From contig CAXTRQ010000005.1 of assembly GCA_964246705.1 (NCBI GenBank), forward strand, positions 14,606 through 78,605: DNA of 64,000 bases. The letters run 5' to 3'. Each line of letters opens with the position of its first letter. The first letter of the stretch is position 1. The notes under the pieces are model-generated. The model had not been told where the DNA came from. It searched no databases and saw nothing but the letters and a program-made list of their open reading frames with translations. Position numbers and translations under genes: made by a program. This stretch comes from DASZCR01 sp964246705. Its GTDB lineage: Bacteria > Acidobacteriota > Blastocatellia > Pyrinomonadales > Pyrinomonadaceae. Of the stretch, positions 1-7,974 are shown one piece after another.

Positions 1-564
1 CTCACGGGAAGAGTCCTCAATGCCGGGTGCGGTAATCGAGACGTGACAGCATTCCTGATAAGTTCAGGGGCCAAATCCGTTGATAACTGTGACATCGAAT
101 CAACCATTCCGAATGCCGTCATCTGCGATCTGATGAGCATCCCTGTAGATGATAATTCCTACGACTCCATCCTGAACAATGCCGTCCTTGAACACGTCGA
201 GCACGCCGACGAGGTGTTGGGCGAACTGCATAGACTTCTCAAGCCCGGAGGCCATCTGGTGCTCTGCGTGCCGTTCCTCCAGCCCTTTCACGCCGTCCCG
301 ACCGACTTCAGACGTTTTACGAGAGATGGATTAAGGGAGATAGGCGAAAGACATGGATTTCAGGCCATCGAAATCTTTCCGGTTCACTCCATGGCGCAAA
401 CGGTCGGGTGGGTGCTGTGGGAATGTTTGAAAGAGAAAAGGGCGATAATTTCTCAGGCGCTCATCTGGCTTCCGCTGAATCTATGGTCGAGGCTTTCGCG
501 TCGCACCGATGTCGAACTGGCGAATAACGCCAGTGCTTACCAAATTATCCTCCGAAAGAAATAG
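1..564 (+). CDS. Class I SAM-dependent methyltransferase, 5' partial
   Basis: The reading frame is open to the first base of the window, so the gene starts upstream; a GTG at 43 is only an internal codon. The visible part begins with a motif I (LNAGCGN, bases 16-36) that binds S-adenosylmethionine, followed by an acidic loop, the NNAVLEH post-motif and LKPGGHLVLCVPF, the usual Methyltransf_11 order. The tail (DFRRFTRDGLREI) resembles methyltransferases found near glycan or lipid genes. The substrate cannot be told. It lies 480 bases upstream of a histidine kinase on the same strand and is probably a separate transcript. Confidence 0.8.
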   Translation, partial: LTGRVLNAGCGNRDVTAFLISSGAKSVDNCDIESTIPNAVICDLMSIPVDDNSYDSILNNAVLEHVEHADEVLGELHRLLKPGGHLVLCVPFLQPFHAVPTDFRRFTRDGLREIGERHGFQAIEIFPVHSMAQTVGWVLWECLKEKRAIISQALIWLPLNLWSRLSRRTDVELANNASAYQIILRKK

Positions 565-668
565 TTGAGCGGTCGCCCTGCGAGCATTCCCGACGCTGGC
601 TCTCGTCCTCAAGAGTTGTCAGGCGCGCGCGATGCAGAAAGCGCGGGTCGTAAGTCTTTAATTTGTTC

Positions 669-700
669 GTAGCTCATTGAACATTGTTCCGATGAGCTAC
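669..700. terminator. 9-bp perfect hairpin downstream of methyltransferase
   Basis: Bases 669-677 (gtagctcat) are perfectly complementary to 692-700 (atgagctac), with a 14-base loop. It lies about 105 bases after the methyltransferase stop and just before a -10-like box. There is no clear U tract, so it may be a weak terminator or a regulator site rather than a classic terminator. Confidence 0.35.
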
Positions 701-758
701 TTGTCGCCTCAACTATCCGACTGTCGCAAGAGGTCTATTACAAAAACAGGTGCTCAGG

Positions 759-764
759 TATAAT
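759..764 (+). promoter_or_regulatory. Candidate -10 box (TATAAT) ahead of kinase operon
   Basis: A perfect TATAAT stands at 759-764, about 280 bases before the histidine kinase and 44 before a small open frame. No convincing -35 lies 16-18 bases upstream, so this is only a candidate promoter. Confidence 0.3.
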
Positions 765-807
765 CCTCACCTCACTTTCTCTCGCTAACTTTGACCGGAA
801 TTGACCA

Positions 808-1047
808 ATGAAGTTCAGCTCCTCACTATTCAAGTGGCATCCTTATGAAGCCGTGTCCATTCTGCCATACCTGCCCCGGCGCTCAAGTCATCAAAGGGGC
901 TACCGATCCTTTGAATGGTTGACGAAATGGCGTGAACGCACTGAGACGTGCGAAGTTTGGCTCCGGCCTCTTTCTGTTTGCAGCCTTGATGTGAATTCCT
1001 CACCGGCTGCTTTGTCTCAGATTAATTTTGCAATGGAGCCGATATGA
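808..1047 (+). CDS. Small hypothetical protein, coupled to kinase start
   Basis: A 79-codon frame whose TGA overlaps the kinase ATG (ATGA at 1044-1047). This arrangement often signals translational coupling. The protein has several Trp and Arg residues but no motif, signal peptide or membrane segment that I recognise. Its start has no strong ribosome binding site. It may be a real small protein, a translated leader for the kinase, or chance; the only support is its position downstream of a -10-like box and the 4-base overlap. Confidence 0.25.
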   Translation: MKFSSSLFKWHPYEAVSILPYLPRRSSHQRGYRSFEWLTKWRERTETCEVWLRPLSVCSLDVNSSPAALSQINFAMEPI

Positions 1048-2768
1048 GCGCCGCAACTCAGGTTGAAGATAAAGTGGCTCGGCATGAGCGCACCAGATTA
1101 TTCCTCGGAGGAGCCAACGATGATCGCATCATCGCAACGATGAGGCTCGGTCTGGCGATGCTCAACTTGCCCATCGTTTATACAAGTCCCGCGTCGCCGC
1201 AGCGCAACGCTGCTCTAATCTACGTGGTGCTTTCACTCCACGTCTTTTACAGCTTGCTGATCTACCTGTTGATGCTACGACGCCGCCCAACGCTTCATCC
1301 GATGCAGGTCTGGTCACACTGGAGTGACCTTGGTTTTTACACGTTGCTCGTGGCTCTCACCAACGCTACGAGCAGTGTTTTTTTCTTGGGACTGACTTTC
1401 CCGATTCTCGTGGCCTCGTTTCGCTGGGGGTTTGTCTCAGGGTTGCGCGTCGTGATCGTCTCGGCAATGCTGCTGACTGCTCTCGGTTTTTTCATAGTGC
1501 AGCCGCAAAGCCCCGGCTTGAGCCGTTACCTGCTGTGGCCTATCTACTTACTCGCGCTCGGATACATGATCGCCTACTGGTGCGGATTTGAAATCACTCT
1601 TAAACGGCGTCTCACGTTGCTTAAAGACATCACAAAGATTTCAAACCCGCGCTTCGGCATTGACGCAACGATCAACTCGGTCTTAAAGCGGCTCTGCGCG
1701 TTTTACAGCGCCGACATCTCACTGTTGATTTTGGATAACGTGATACAGGCCGCTTATTACTTCTGGCGTGAGGACGCGGAAAAGCAGCCTGCCGCCGACG
1801 AACGGACGCGGTTGAGTATGAACGGCGTGTCAGGATTATTGAGCACCTTACCGCGTCAATATTCGTTGACTTATACAGACCGCTTGTTCAAGTATGGGTT
1901 CGGGAGCAATGGCTATTATGCTTACGATGTCGCAGAGCGCCGTACCATCTCGGAAGAGTGGCCTGATTGCGAAAAGCTGGCCGCAGCCTTCGACGCCGGT
2001 TCGTTCATCACCATCCCTCTGCGCTCGCGCAAGGAGGTGGTCGGGCGCGTCTTCATCTCGGCGCACAGAAGCCGCGCCTTCAAAGCGTCAGACGTGCATT
2101 TCCTTCTCCACATTGCTGACCATCTGATGCCGGTCATCAACCATATCAAGCTCGTCGACCGGCTGATGCTGGCTGCGTCCGAGGAGGAGCGCAACCGCAT
2201 CGCGCGCGACATCCATGACGGCATCATCCAACCTTACATCGGTTTACAGATGGGGCTGGCGGGCGTCCGGCGCAAACTCATACATCTCGGCGTTTCCGAA
2301 GCGAGCCGCGACATCGAGCATCTTATCGAGATTACCGACAAGGGCATTGACGACCTGCGTCGCTACGTGCGCGGTCTGAAGGAGGTTGACGAACGCAACT
2401 TGAAACTGCTGCCCGCCATCCGGCGGTTCGCGTCAAAATTCTCAGAGGTATCGGAAATCAAAGTGGACGTGGAGTGCGAATCGGAGTCCTGTGTCAATGA
2501 CCGGCTGGCCTCGGAAGTTTTCCAGATTGTGGTCGAAGGGCTAAGCAACATTAGAAGGCACACACTGGCAGAGCATGCCGTCATCAGGCTGCGATGCGAG
2601 GACGAGTTACTGATTTTGCAGGTCGAGAACAACTCCGCAGACCAAGACGAATTCAAGCCCTTCACCCCGCATTCGATTACCGAGCGCGCGACCGCATTGG
2701 GCGGTCACGTCTATGTCTCATCGCGCGGGGATGGAGCTACAATAGTGAGAGCCGAGATTCCACTCTAA
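1044..2768 (+). CDS. Membrane sensor histidine kinase (GAF, HisKA_3, HATPase)
   Basis: A 574-residue kinase of the NarX/DesK class. The N-terminal ~170 residues hold about six hydrophobic segments, followed by a GAF-like region (~200-365), a HisKA_3 dimerisation box with phospho-accepting His391 in RDIHDGIIQPYIG, and a HATPase_c domain with an N box (EGLSNIRRH, ~500) and C-terminal GATIVRAEIPL. It should autophosphorylate and pass phosphate to the response regulator that begins 20 bases downstream. The pair sits directly ahead of the RiPP cluster on the same strand, so control of that cluster is plausible but not shown. It is a clear paralogue of the kinase at 27844-29550, sharing NPRFGI, IQPYIGLQ and a SI.ERA..LGG ending. 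Confidence 0.92.
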   Translation: MSAATQVEDKVARHERTRLFLGGANDDRIIATMRLGLAMLNLPIVYTSPASPQRNAALIYVVLSLHVFYSLLIYLLMLRRRPTLHPMQVWSHWSDLGFYTLLVALTNATSSVFFLGLTFPILVASFRWGFVSGLRVVIVSAMLLTALGFFIVQPQSPGLSRYLLWPIYLLALGYMIAYWCGFEITLKRRLTLLKDITKISNPRFGIDATINSVLKRLCAFYSADISLLILDNVIQAAYYFWREDAEKQPAADERTRLSMNGVSGLLSTLPRQYSLTYTDRLFKYGFGSNGYYAYDVAERRTISEEWPDCEKLAAAFDAGSFITIPLRSRKEVVGRVFISAHRSRAFKASDVHFLLHIADHLMPVINHIKLVDRLMLAASEEERNRIARDIHDGIIQPYIGLQMGLAGVRRKLIHLGVSEASRDIEHLIEITDKGIDDLRRYVRGLKEVDERNLKLLPAIRRFASKFSEVSEIKVDVECESESCVNDRLASEVFQIVVEGLSNIRRHTLAEHAVIRLRCEDELLILQVENNSADQDEFKPFTPHSITERATALGGHVYVSSRGDGATIVRAEIPL

Positions 2769-2788
2769 TTAAAATGAGGAAAACATGT

Positions 2789-3478
2789 ATGGACCCGACT
2801 ACTTCCAAACATGTACAGGTTAAGGTTCTATTGGTGGATGACCATCTGGTTATTCGCACCGGACTGAAAATGCTGATCGAGAGCCATCCGGGCTTGGTGG
2901 TGGTTGGCGAAGCGGGCGACCGTGAAGAGGCTCTGCGCGTCGCCGCGCGCGAGCAACCGGACATTGTCCTGCTCGACCTCGATCTGGAGGGCAAGAGCAG
3001 CCTGCAATTCATGCCCGCCTTGCTCGGCATCGCCCAACAGTCACGCGTGATGATTCTTACCGCCAGCAACGATATTGAGTTGCAGCGCCGCGCCGTGCTC
3101 CTCGGCGCGGTCGGCGTGGTTCAGAAGCGCGAGGCCGGTGAGGTTCTCATTAAAGCGATTGAAAACGTCTCCGCAGGACAGGCGTGGCTGGACAATTCAA
3201 TCATCACAAGCTTGCTCGCCGAACTGTCGCACGTAGGGAGGGGTAAGAAGCATAACGCTGAGAGCGACAAGATCAGCTTGCTGACGAAACGTGAGTGTGA
3301 GGTTATCGCTCTTGTCGGAGAGGGACTCAGGAACAAGCAGATTGCCGAAAAGCTCTTCATCAGCGAAACAACGATTCGCCATCACATCACGTCAATCTTC
3401 AACAAACTCGAAGTTTCCAATCGCCTCAATCTCGTGATGTACGCCTACCAACACGGCCTCGCCAAGCCGCCTTACTAG
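2789..3478 (+). CDS. NarL/FixJ-family response regulator
   Basis: A receiver domain (residues ~11-130) with the acidic pair DD at 17-18, phospho-acceptor Asp63 in LLDLDL and the conserved K in VVQKREAG is followed by a LuxR-type helix-turn-helix (about 165-225; LTKRECEVIALVGEGLRNKQ, SETTIRHHI). The ATG at 2789 is preferred because GAGGA ends 8 bases upstream; the ATG at 2774 has no ribosome binding site, and the longer frame beginning inside the kinase gene is not credible. It is the cognate partner of the upstream kinase and a paralogue of the regulator at 27124-27819. Likely target: promoters of the adjacent RiPP genes (inference). Confidence 0.92.
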   Translation: MDPTTSKHVQVKVLLVDDHLVIRTGLKMLIESHPGLVVVGEAGDREEALRVAAREQPDIVLLDLDLEGKSSLQFMPALLGIAQQSRVMILTASNDIELQRRAVLLGAVGVVQKREAGEVLIKAIENVSAGQAWLDNSIITSLLAELSHVGRGKKHNAESDKISLLTKRECEVIALVGEGLRNKQIAEKLFISETTIRHHITSIFNKLEVSNRLNLVMYAYQHGLAKPPY

Positions 3479-3824
3479 CTCGTTGCGACGTATCTCACTT
3501 CATTCCCATCCGACATCAGTCCCAACCTCCGTCTGGCACCTTTGTGGTGTGTCCCCCGTACCAACAGGCCAGTTTCAGTGTCTCAAAAAATGGGACGGCT
3601 GACCTATTGAATATAGGAGTTCGGGACGATGCGCCTTCAACTCGAAGTAAGTATTCTCCGCCACGTTAGATAGCAATAGCCTGACCGGCAGGCCCTTCGT
3701 TCCTATGTTGTAGATGGAAGTTATCCCACCTACTCTCGACGGAACTTCTCACCCTCAGTTAACTACAGCCTCAAAACTCTGGTTAGCTCATCCCCAACCC
3801 CTAAAACTCGAAGGAGCAACTAAA
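3479..3824. other. Intergenic region upstream of RiPP precursor
   Basis: A 346-base non-coding stretch between the response regulator and the precursor gene. It probably holds the precursor promoter. The only structure I see is a short palindrome CCTAT-5-ATAGG at 3603-3617; I cannot identify clear -35/-10 boxes. The precursor's ribosome binding site (AAGGAG) is at 3811-3816. Confidence 0.4.
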
Positions 3825-4046
3825 ATGAACTTAGATAATTTGTTTGAAGAACTGAGCGTCACCGAATTGGAAGATCGTCTGGAACTGGCTGGTCGTTGCA
3901 CTTGCCGCTCTGGCGGCGACGGCGGCAGCGGTCCCGGTAGCCCCGGCGGCGGCGGCGGCACCGTGGACATTCCGATCGGCGGCGGCGGCGGTGGTGGTGG
4001 TACTGATATCCCGGTTGATACCCCGATTTTTGTTCCGGCGAACTAG
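3825..4046 (+). CDS. Putative RiPP precursor peptide, Gly-rich core with RCTCR motif
   Basis: A 73-residue peptide. The ATG at 3825 follows an AAGGAG at 3811-3816, 8 bases away; an upstream in-frame start at 3714 has no such site. Residues 1-22 (MNLDNLFEELSVTELEDRLE...) form an acidic amphipathic helix like the leaders of PqqD/RRE-dependent RiPPs. Then come Arg24-Cys25-Thr26-Cys27-Arg28 and a Gly-rich tail with runs of five (41-45) and eight (52-59) glycines, each followed by T(V)DIP (46-50, 60-63) and a hydrophobic VDTPIFVPAN end. R24 and R28 are the only arginines outside the leader helix, which suits the arginase encoded downstream; C25/C27 or D48/D61/D65 are candidate MNIO targets. No known family is recognised. 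A structural Gly-rich protein is the alternative, but the enzyme neighbours argue against it. Confidence 0.82.
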   Translation: MNLDNLFEELSVTELEDRLELAGRCTCRSGGDGGSGPGSPGGGGGTVDIPIGGGGGGGGTDIPVDTPIFVPAN

Positions 4047-4090
4047 GAGTGGCGTAGCTTACCTCACGGGCGCTACACCACGCAGTTAAA

Positions 4091-4143
4091 GTAAGGACGG
4101 GTCTCGACCTGCAAGACCCCGGCGCGCCGTCTCCCGTCCTTAC
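4091..4143 (+). terminator. 11-bp perfect stem-loop after precursor (attenuator candidate)
   Basis: GTAAGGACGGG (4091-4101) pairs perfectly with CCCGTCCTTAC (4133-4143) around a 31-base loop, followed by ATTTTCATTCC. It sits 45 bases after the precursor stop and 56 before the protease start. Such leaky hairpins after RiPP precursor genes commonly raise precursor over enzyme transcript levels, or stabilise the precursor mRNA. The U tract is short, so partial termination is likelier than full. Confidence 0.6.
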
Positions 4144-4199
4144 ATTTTCATTCCTACACGCATTTCTCACACAGAGTTAAAGCCGAACAGTAAACCCCC

Positions 4200-5525
4200 A
4201 TGTCCCAACTCGTAGAAGATACGCCACGATATTATCTCAACCCGACTGTGCGCATCTCGCCGCTTGACGTGAGCACCATCGGGACGCGCTATCTGGTAGA
4301 GGTTGACGGTGATCGTCATTTTGAAGTTCCAGAACGCATCCGTCAGGTCATCGAACTTTTGCGCGATGGCAAGGAGACGGCGCAGGAGATAGCGGCAGCG
4401 TTGCGCGTGGGGGGCATCCCCCAAGCTGAAGCCCCAATCGTGGAGCGGGTCATGCGCGGAACCCTAATGCCGCGCGGCATCGTCCATTGCCCGACTGAAA
4501 AAGCCACAGACACGGTGGCGCTCAGGAAGAAACGCTCGTCACTCCTGACCATCAATCTCCCGCTGTTATCGGCAGAGATCATCAGACCCTTCACGGGGCC
4601 GTTGCGCTTCTTTTTCCGCAAGCCCGCGTTCATCACGATGCTCGCGGCTTCCGCCGCTGCACATATCTATTTTTATACGCACCTCTTTCCCAGCTTTCAT
4701 TGGGCTGCGATGAAACTCCCACTGTCGCAGACCTTGCTCATTCTCGTGGTTATGAATCTCACCTGCATCTTCCACGAATTGGGACATGCGACGGCCTGCC
4801 GTTACTTCAACTGTCCACATGGGAAAATCGGGTGGGGCATCTACATCTACATGTTCGTGCTCTATACGGATGTCACACCCGCTTGGAGATTGAAACGCCA
4901 TCAGCGCGCGTTAGTTGATTTCGGTGGGATGTATTTCGAGCTGATCGCGGCGGTGTTAATTTTGGGGCTGATGCTGGACGAGCCGAGTCCACTCTATTTT
5001 TACATCTTTGTCTTTCTGGATTTGAGCATCCTCCATTCGCTCAACCCGATGTTCAAGCAAGACGGCTACTGGCTCGTCAGCGACCTCGCAGGCATAACTA
5101 ACCTGAGAGATGTCTCGATGGAAGCCTTCTACTACGGAGTCGCCAAGCTGTTTCGCAGCAAGCAGAGTTTGAGTCCACGATTCCTTCAGTTGCCGTCGAA
5201 GGTGCGCTGGGCTTTGTGCACGTATACGGCGGCGAGCGTCGCCTTCTTCATCGCACTTATCTACTGGGTGGGGAAGGCCATTCTGCTTGAAATCATCCCC
5301 GCCTACCCGCACACGTTGAAGCACCTGTGGGAACTTATAACGCGCGCTCCGCTCGACTATTCCGCATTGGTGCTGGCCGTTATTCATGTGACCTTCAGCA
5401 CGCTGTTCGTCGTAGTGATGACGATAGCAGGGTTCCGCTTCCTAGTGTTCCTTCAACGCTCAATCAGCAAATTGTTTGGGAGCGGCACGGCGTTCGCTTC
5501 GACGCAAGGAGGTATTCAGCAGTGA
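4200..5525 (+). CDS. PqqD-domain fused M50 (site-2-type) membrane metalloprotease
   Basis: A 441-residue protein. Residues ~10-98 match the PqqD pattern (strands, then LLRDGKETAQEIAAAL, then a helix ending RGIV), the fold of RiPP recognition elements. The rest is a multi-spanning M50-like protease with zinc motif HELGH at 192-196 and a second motif NPMFKQDG (282-289, Asp288) as in site-2 proteases. M50 proteases are known in RiPP loci such as the epipeptide (Yyd) cluster, so leader removal or export-coupled cleavage of the upstream precursor is the likely role. The ATG at 4200 has no obvious ribosome binding site. Its stop overlaps the next start by four bases (GTGA). Confidence 0.85.
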   Translation: MSQLVEDTPRYYLNPTVRISPLDVSTIGTRYLVEVDGDRHFEVPERIRQVIELLRDGKETAQEIAAALRVGGIPQAEAPIVERVMRGTLMPRGIVHCPTEKATDTVALRKKRSSLLTINLPLLSAEIIRPFTGPLRFFFRKPAFITMLAASAAAHIYFYTHLFPSFHWAAMKLPLSQTLLILVVMNLTCIFHELGHATACRYFNCPHGKIGWGIYIYMFVLYTDVTPAWRLKRHQRALVDFGGMYFELIAAVLILGLMLDEPSPLYFYIFVFLDLSILHSLNPMFKQDGYWLVSDLAGITNLRDVSMEAFYYGVAKLFRSKQSLSPRFLQLPSKVRWALCTYTAASVAFFIALIYWVGKAILLEIIPAYPHTLKHLWELITRAPLDYSALVLAVIHVTFSTLFVVVMTIAGFRFLVFLQRSISKLFGSGTAFASTQGGIQQ

Positions 5526-6721
5526 CGCAATACGTAAGATCGAGACATTTGCAGGTCGAGCACAGCGACGGCCAAAACTGGACAATCGCGCACGCGATGT
5601 TGGGGACGAGGTTACAGATCAACCTCGCCGCCTACAATTTTCTCCAACTGTTCGAGCAGCCCATCTCGCTGGAAGAACTCACGCGGCAGCCTTCCGCAGA
5701 GAAGGCGCGACCCTTCATAGATAAACTCGTCCGTAACCGCTTTCTTGTTGAAGCGCAGCGTGCCGAGACGGTTTTCGATAAGGTCGTGCAGCGAAGCTCG
5801 CCCCGTTTTTTTCACTGCCCACACGTTTCGGACGTGGCTTCAGCGACGCCGGACGTGACCTTCCTCGGCGTGCCGTTCGATTACGGAAACACGGCAGAAC
5901 CGGGAGCGCGCTACGGCCCCAAAGCCATCCGCGAGGCTTCCGCCGCAGATTTCCATTACACGCTCGACTTCAACACACAGCAACCGAGCGGCTGGTACGA
6001 CAACGGTTGGGAACGTCAAATTTTGCGCGGCGTGACGATGGCAGATGCGGGCGACATCTTTTTCTTTCCCGGCGAAGGCACGCAGCGAATCTTTCAGAAA
6101 ATCACTCAAACGACCGGGGAAATCCTCAAACGCGGTTCGCTGCCCGTCATCATCGGCGGCGATCATTCGGTCACGTATCCGGTGCTCGCGGCCTACGAGA
6201 CCGACGTGGACATCATCCACATTGATGCTCACTCCGACTTCGCGACCTACTACCCGGAGATGGAAAACCATCACGGTAACGTCATGTCGCGCGTCATGCA
6301 GTTGCCACACGTCGGGCGTTTTTATCAGATCGGGATTCGTGGGTTGACGGCGCACCCGCAAGGGCAGAGCCACGAGCGTGTCGCTTTGAAGGTCTCGCCG
6401 CAGAGCCTCCGGCGGCAGGGCGTGGAAGCCGTTCTGGGACAGATTCCGGCGCAGGGCAAGTACTACGTCAGCTTGGATATTGATGCGCTCGACCCAATGA
6501 TCGCCCCCGCGACGAGCACACCCATGCCCGGCGGGTTGCAGTTCGAGCAGACCAAAGAACTGCTCTGGTCTATCGGACAGCACCGCGATTGCGTCGGGTT
6601 CGATCTGGTCGAAATCAACCCCAAGCGAGACGCCAATAATCTCACCACCTCGCTCGCCATAGAACTGATGCTGACGTTCCTCGCCGCGCACTTCACGACT
6701 CACGGGGGCAGAGATGAATAA
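5522..6721 (+). CDS. PqqD-like/arginase fusion, candidate peptide arginase
   Basis: The GTG at 5522 is chosen because AAGGAGGT (5506-5513) lies 8 bases upstream; the product is 399 residues. Residues ~5-95 look like a PqqD-type winged helix. Residues ~110-395 are a ureohydrolase with the full set of manganese ligands: GGDHS (212-216), DAHSD (235-239), SLDIDALDP (317-325) and Glu364. Arginase-family enzymes acting on peptides (OspR type) convert Arg to ornithine in some RiPPs. The recognition domain and the RCTCR motif in the precursor suggest the same here. Agmatinase or free-arginine activity cannot be excluded from sequence, but neither explains the fused domain or the location. Confidence 0.87.
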   Translation: MTQYVRSRHLQVEHSDGQNWTIAHAMLGTRLQINLAAYNFLQLFEQPISLEELTRQPSAEKARPFIDKLVRNRFLVEAQRAETVFDKVVQRSSPRFFHCPHVSDVASATPDVTFLGVPFDYGNTAEPGARYGPKAIREASAADFHYTLDFNTQQPSGWYDNGWERQILRGVTMADAGDIFFFPGEGTQRIFQKITQTTGEILKRGSLPVIIGGDHSVTYPVLAAYETDVDIIHIDAHSDFATYYPEMENHHGNVMSRVMQLPHVGRFYQIGIRGLTAHPQGQSHERVALKVSPQSLRRQGVEAVLGQIPAQGKYYVSLDIDALDPMIAPATSTPMPGGLQFEQTKELLWSIGQHRDCVGFDLVEINPKRDANNLTTSLAIELMLTFLAAHFTTHGGRDE

Positions 6722-7940
6722 ATTAAGCGAACGCACCTCGACCGGGCTGACGCTCGTGCGCAGTCTGAAACAACTCATCGCCTCGCGTCGCCTCAAGGCA
6801 TTTTTCCGAGAGGTCAAAGGAAATTATACCCTCACTTATTTGAACCTGTTTTTGTGCTTGCGTGATGTCTATTCAAGGCGTGAACTGGCGCGGATTGCCA
6901 GACGTTGCGTCTGGAACAGAATGTATAACGATTTGGATGCCGAAGTTTTACGTGACATCACCTACCGGACGCACAACTTCGAGGTCATCGAGCGCGCGCT
7001 GGCCGAAGGGCGCGGCGCACTGCTCGCCACGCAACACGTCGGGCCTTATCGCCGGACGTTTCTCGAACTGATTCGTCGCGGGTACAAAGTTCAACTTGTG
7101 TTGGACGCCGCCGGTTCGGTTAAGGTCTATGAACAGATCAAGAACTATTTCGCGCAGATGAAGACGGAGCACCTGCACGAGAATCTACAGGTGATTAACG
7201 CCGAGCAGCCGAGATCGGCACGCCAAATTCTCCGCGCTCTCAAGCACAACGAACTGGTGCTTATCTACCTCGACGGCAACACGGGCGTCGGGGGGACGGA
7301 GCAGGCCAACAAACATAACGTGCAGGTGAACTTCTTCGGGCAGAAAGTCTCCGTCCGCAAAGGGGCTTGCCATCTGGCGCACATCGCGCGGTCGCCGATT
7401 ATTCCACTGCTCGCCAGTTGGCAGAACGGGACGCCCGTCATTGACGCCTTGACGCCCGTCGTCCCGCGAAGGGATGTCGAGATTGATGATTTTTGCCGCG
7501 CGGGTATGCAGGCTCTCTACGCCGTTTCCGAAGAATTTATCCGCGCCCGTCCGGAGCAGTTCGAGGAATGGTTTCACCTCCACCGCTGGCTCGCACACGA
7601 TGCGGCAGGGCAGAAAGCGCAGATTGACGTGTCCGGTTTGAAAGAAGCCTACGTGCGGTTTCAGCAGGAGTTAAGCGAAGGCACGTCGAGGTATCGCGTT
7701 GACGCCTCGAAAGTGTTGGTGTTGCCGGTGGGCGCAGGGGAACTGTTGGTGGATGGCGAGCACAGCAGGATTCTGAAGGTGCGCCCCGTCACGCGCGAAG
7801 TCGTCGCCGCTCTCTCGGCGGAAATCACGCTCGGCGGCCTTACGAAAAAACTGCGTGGGCGGCATTCCACACAGCATGTACTAGAGGAGTTGGTGCGGCT
7901 CAAGGGTCTTAACCTCCTCGAATGTCCGGTCGCTGATTAA
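6714..7940 (+). CDS. LpxL/HtrB-like acyltransferase with C-terminal PqqD-like domain (copy 1)
   Basis: A 408-residue protein overlapping the arginase gene by eight bases. Residues ~20-300 resemble the LPLAT superfamily as in lipid A acyltransferases: TQHVGPYR around His108, then VLIYLDGN and RKGACHLAHIARSPIIPL. The usual H-X4-D/E motif is altered: the fifth residue after His is Arg. A Glu ten residues after His (FLEL) is kept in both copies. Residues ~315-405 look like a PqqD-type recognition domain. No signal peptide. In this setting it could acylate the precursor, perhaps on an ornithine made by the arginase; that is inference. It could also be a degenerate, non-catalytic partner of the second copy. 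Confidence 0.82.
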   Translation: MNKLSERTSTGLTLVRSLKQLIASRRLKAFFREVKGNYTLTYLNLFLCLRDVYSRRELARIARRCVWNRMYNDLDAEVLRDITYRTHNFEVIERALAEGRGALLATQHVGPYRRTFLELIRRGYKVQLVLDAAGSVKVYEQIKNYFAQMKTEHLHENLQVINAEQPRSARQILRALKHNELVLIYLDGNTGVGGTEQANKHNVQVNFFGQKVSVRKGACHLAHIARSPIIPLLASWQNGTPVIDALTPVVPRRDVEIDDFCRAGMQALYAVSEEFIRARPEQFEEWFHLHRWLAHDAAGQKAQIDVSGLKEAYVRFQQELSEGTSRYRVDASKVLVLPVGAGELLVDGEHSRILKVRPVTREVVAALSAEITLGGLTKKLRGRHSTQHVLEELVRLKGLNLLECPVAD

Positions 7941-7974
7941 CTTCGGATAGAGCACTCGGAAGGATTGTTGAGAG

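Noticed and set aside
2594..2788. N-terminal extension of the first response regulator into the kinase gene
   Set aside because: The receiver domain starts right after the ATG at 2789, which has a good ribosome binding site.
3603..3617. CCTAT-TGAAT-ATAGG palindrome as response-regulator binding site
   Set aside because: Short arms and only one copy seen; could arise by chance.
3714..3824. Longer precursor starting at the ATG at 3714
   Set aside because: No ribosome binding site before 3714, while AAGGAG lies 8 bases before 3825; the extra 37 residues do not look like a leader.
3859..4170. Antisense Arg-rich frame over the precursor gene
   Set aside because: It is the complement of Gly codon runs and has no start signal or domain.
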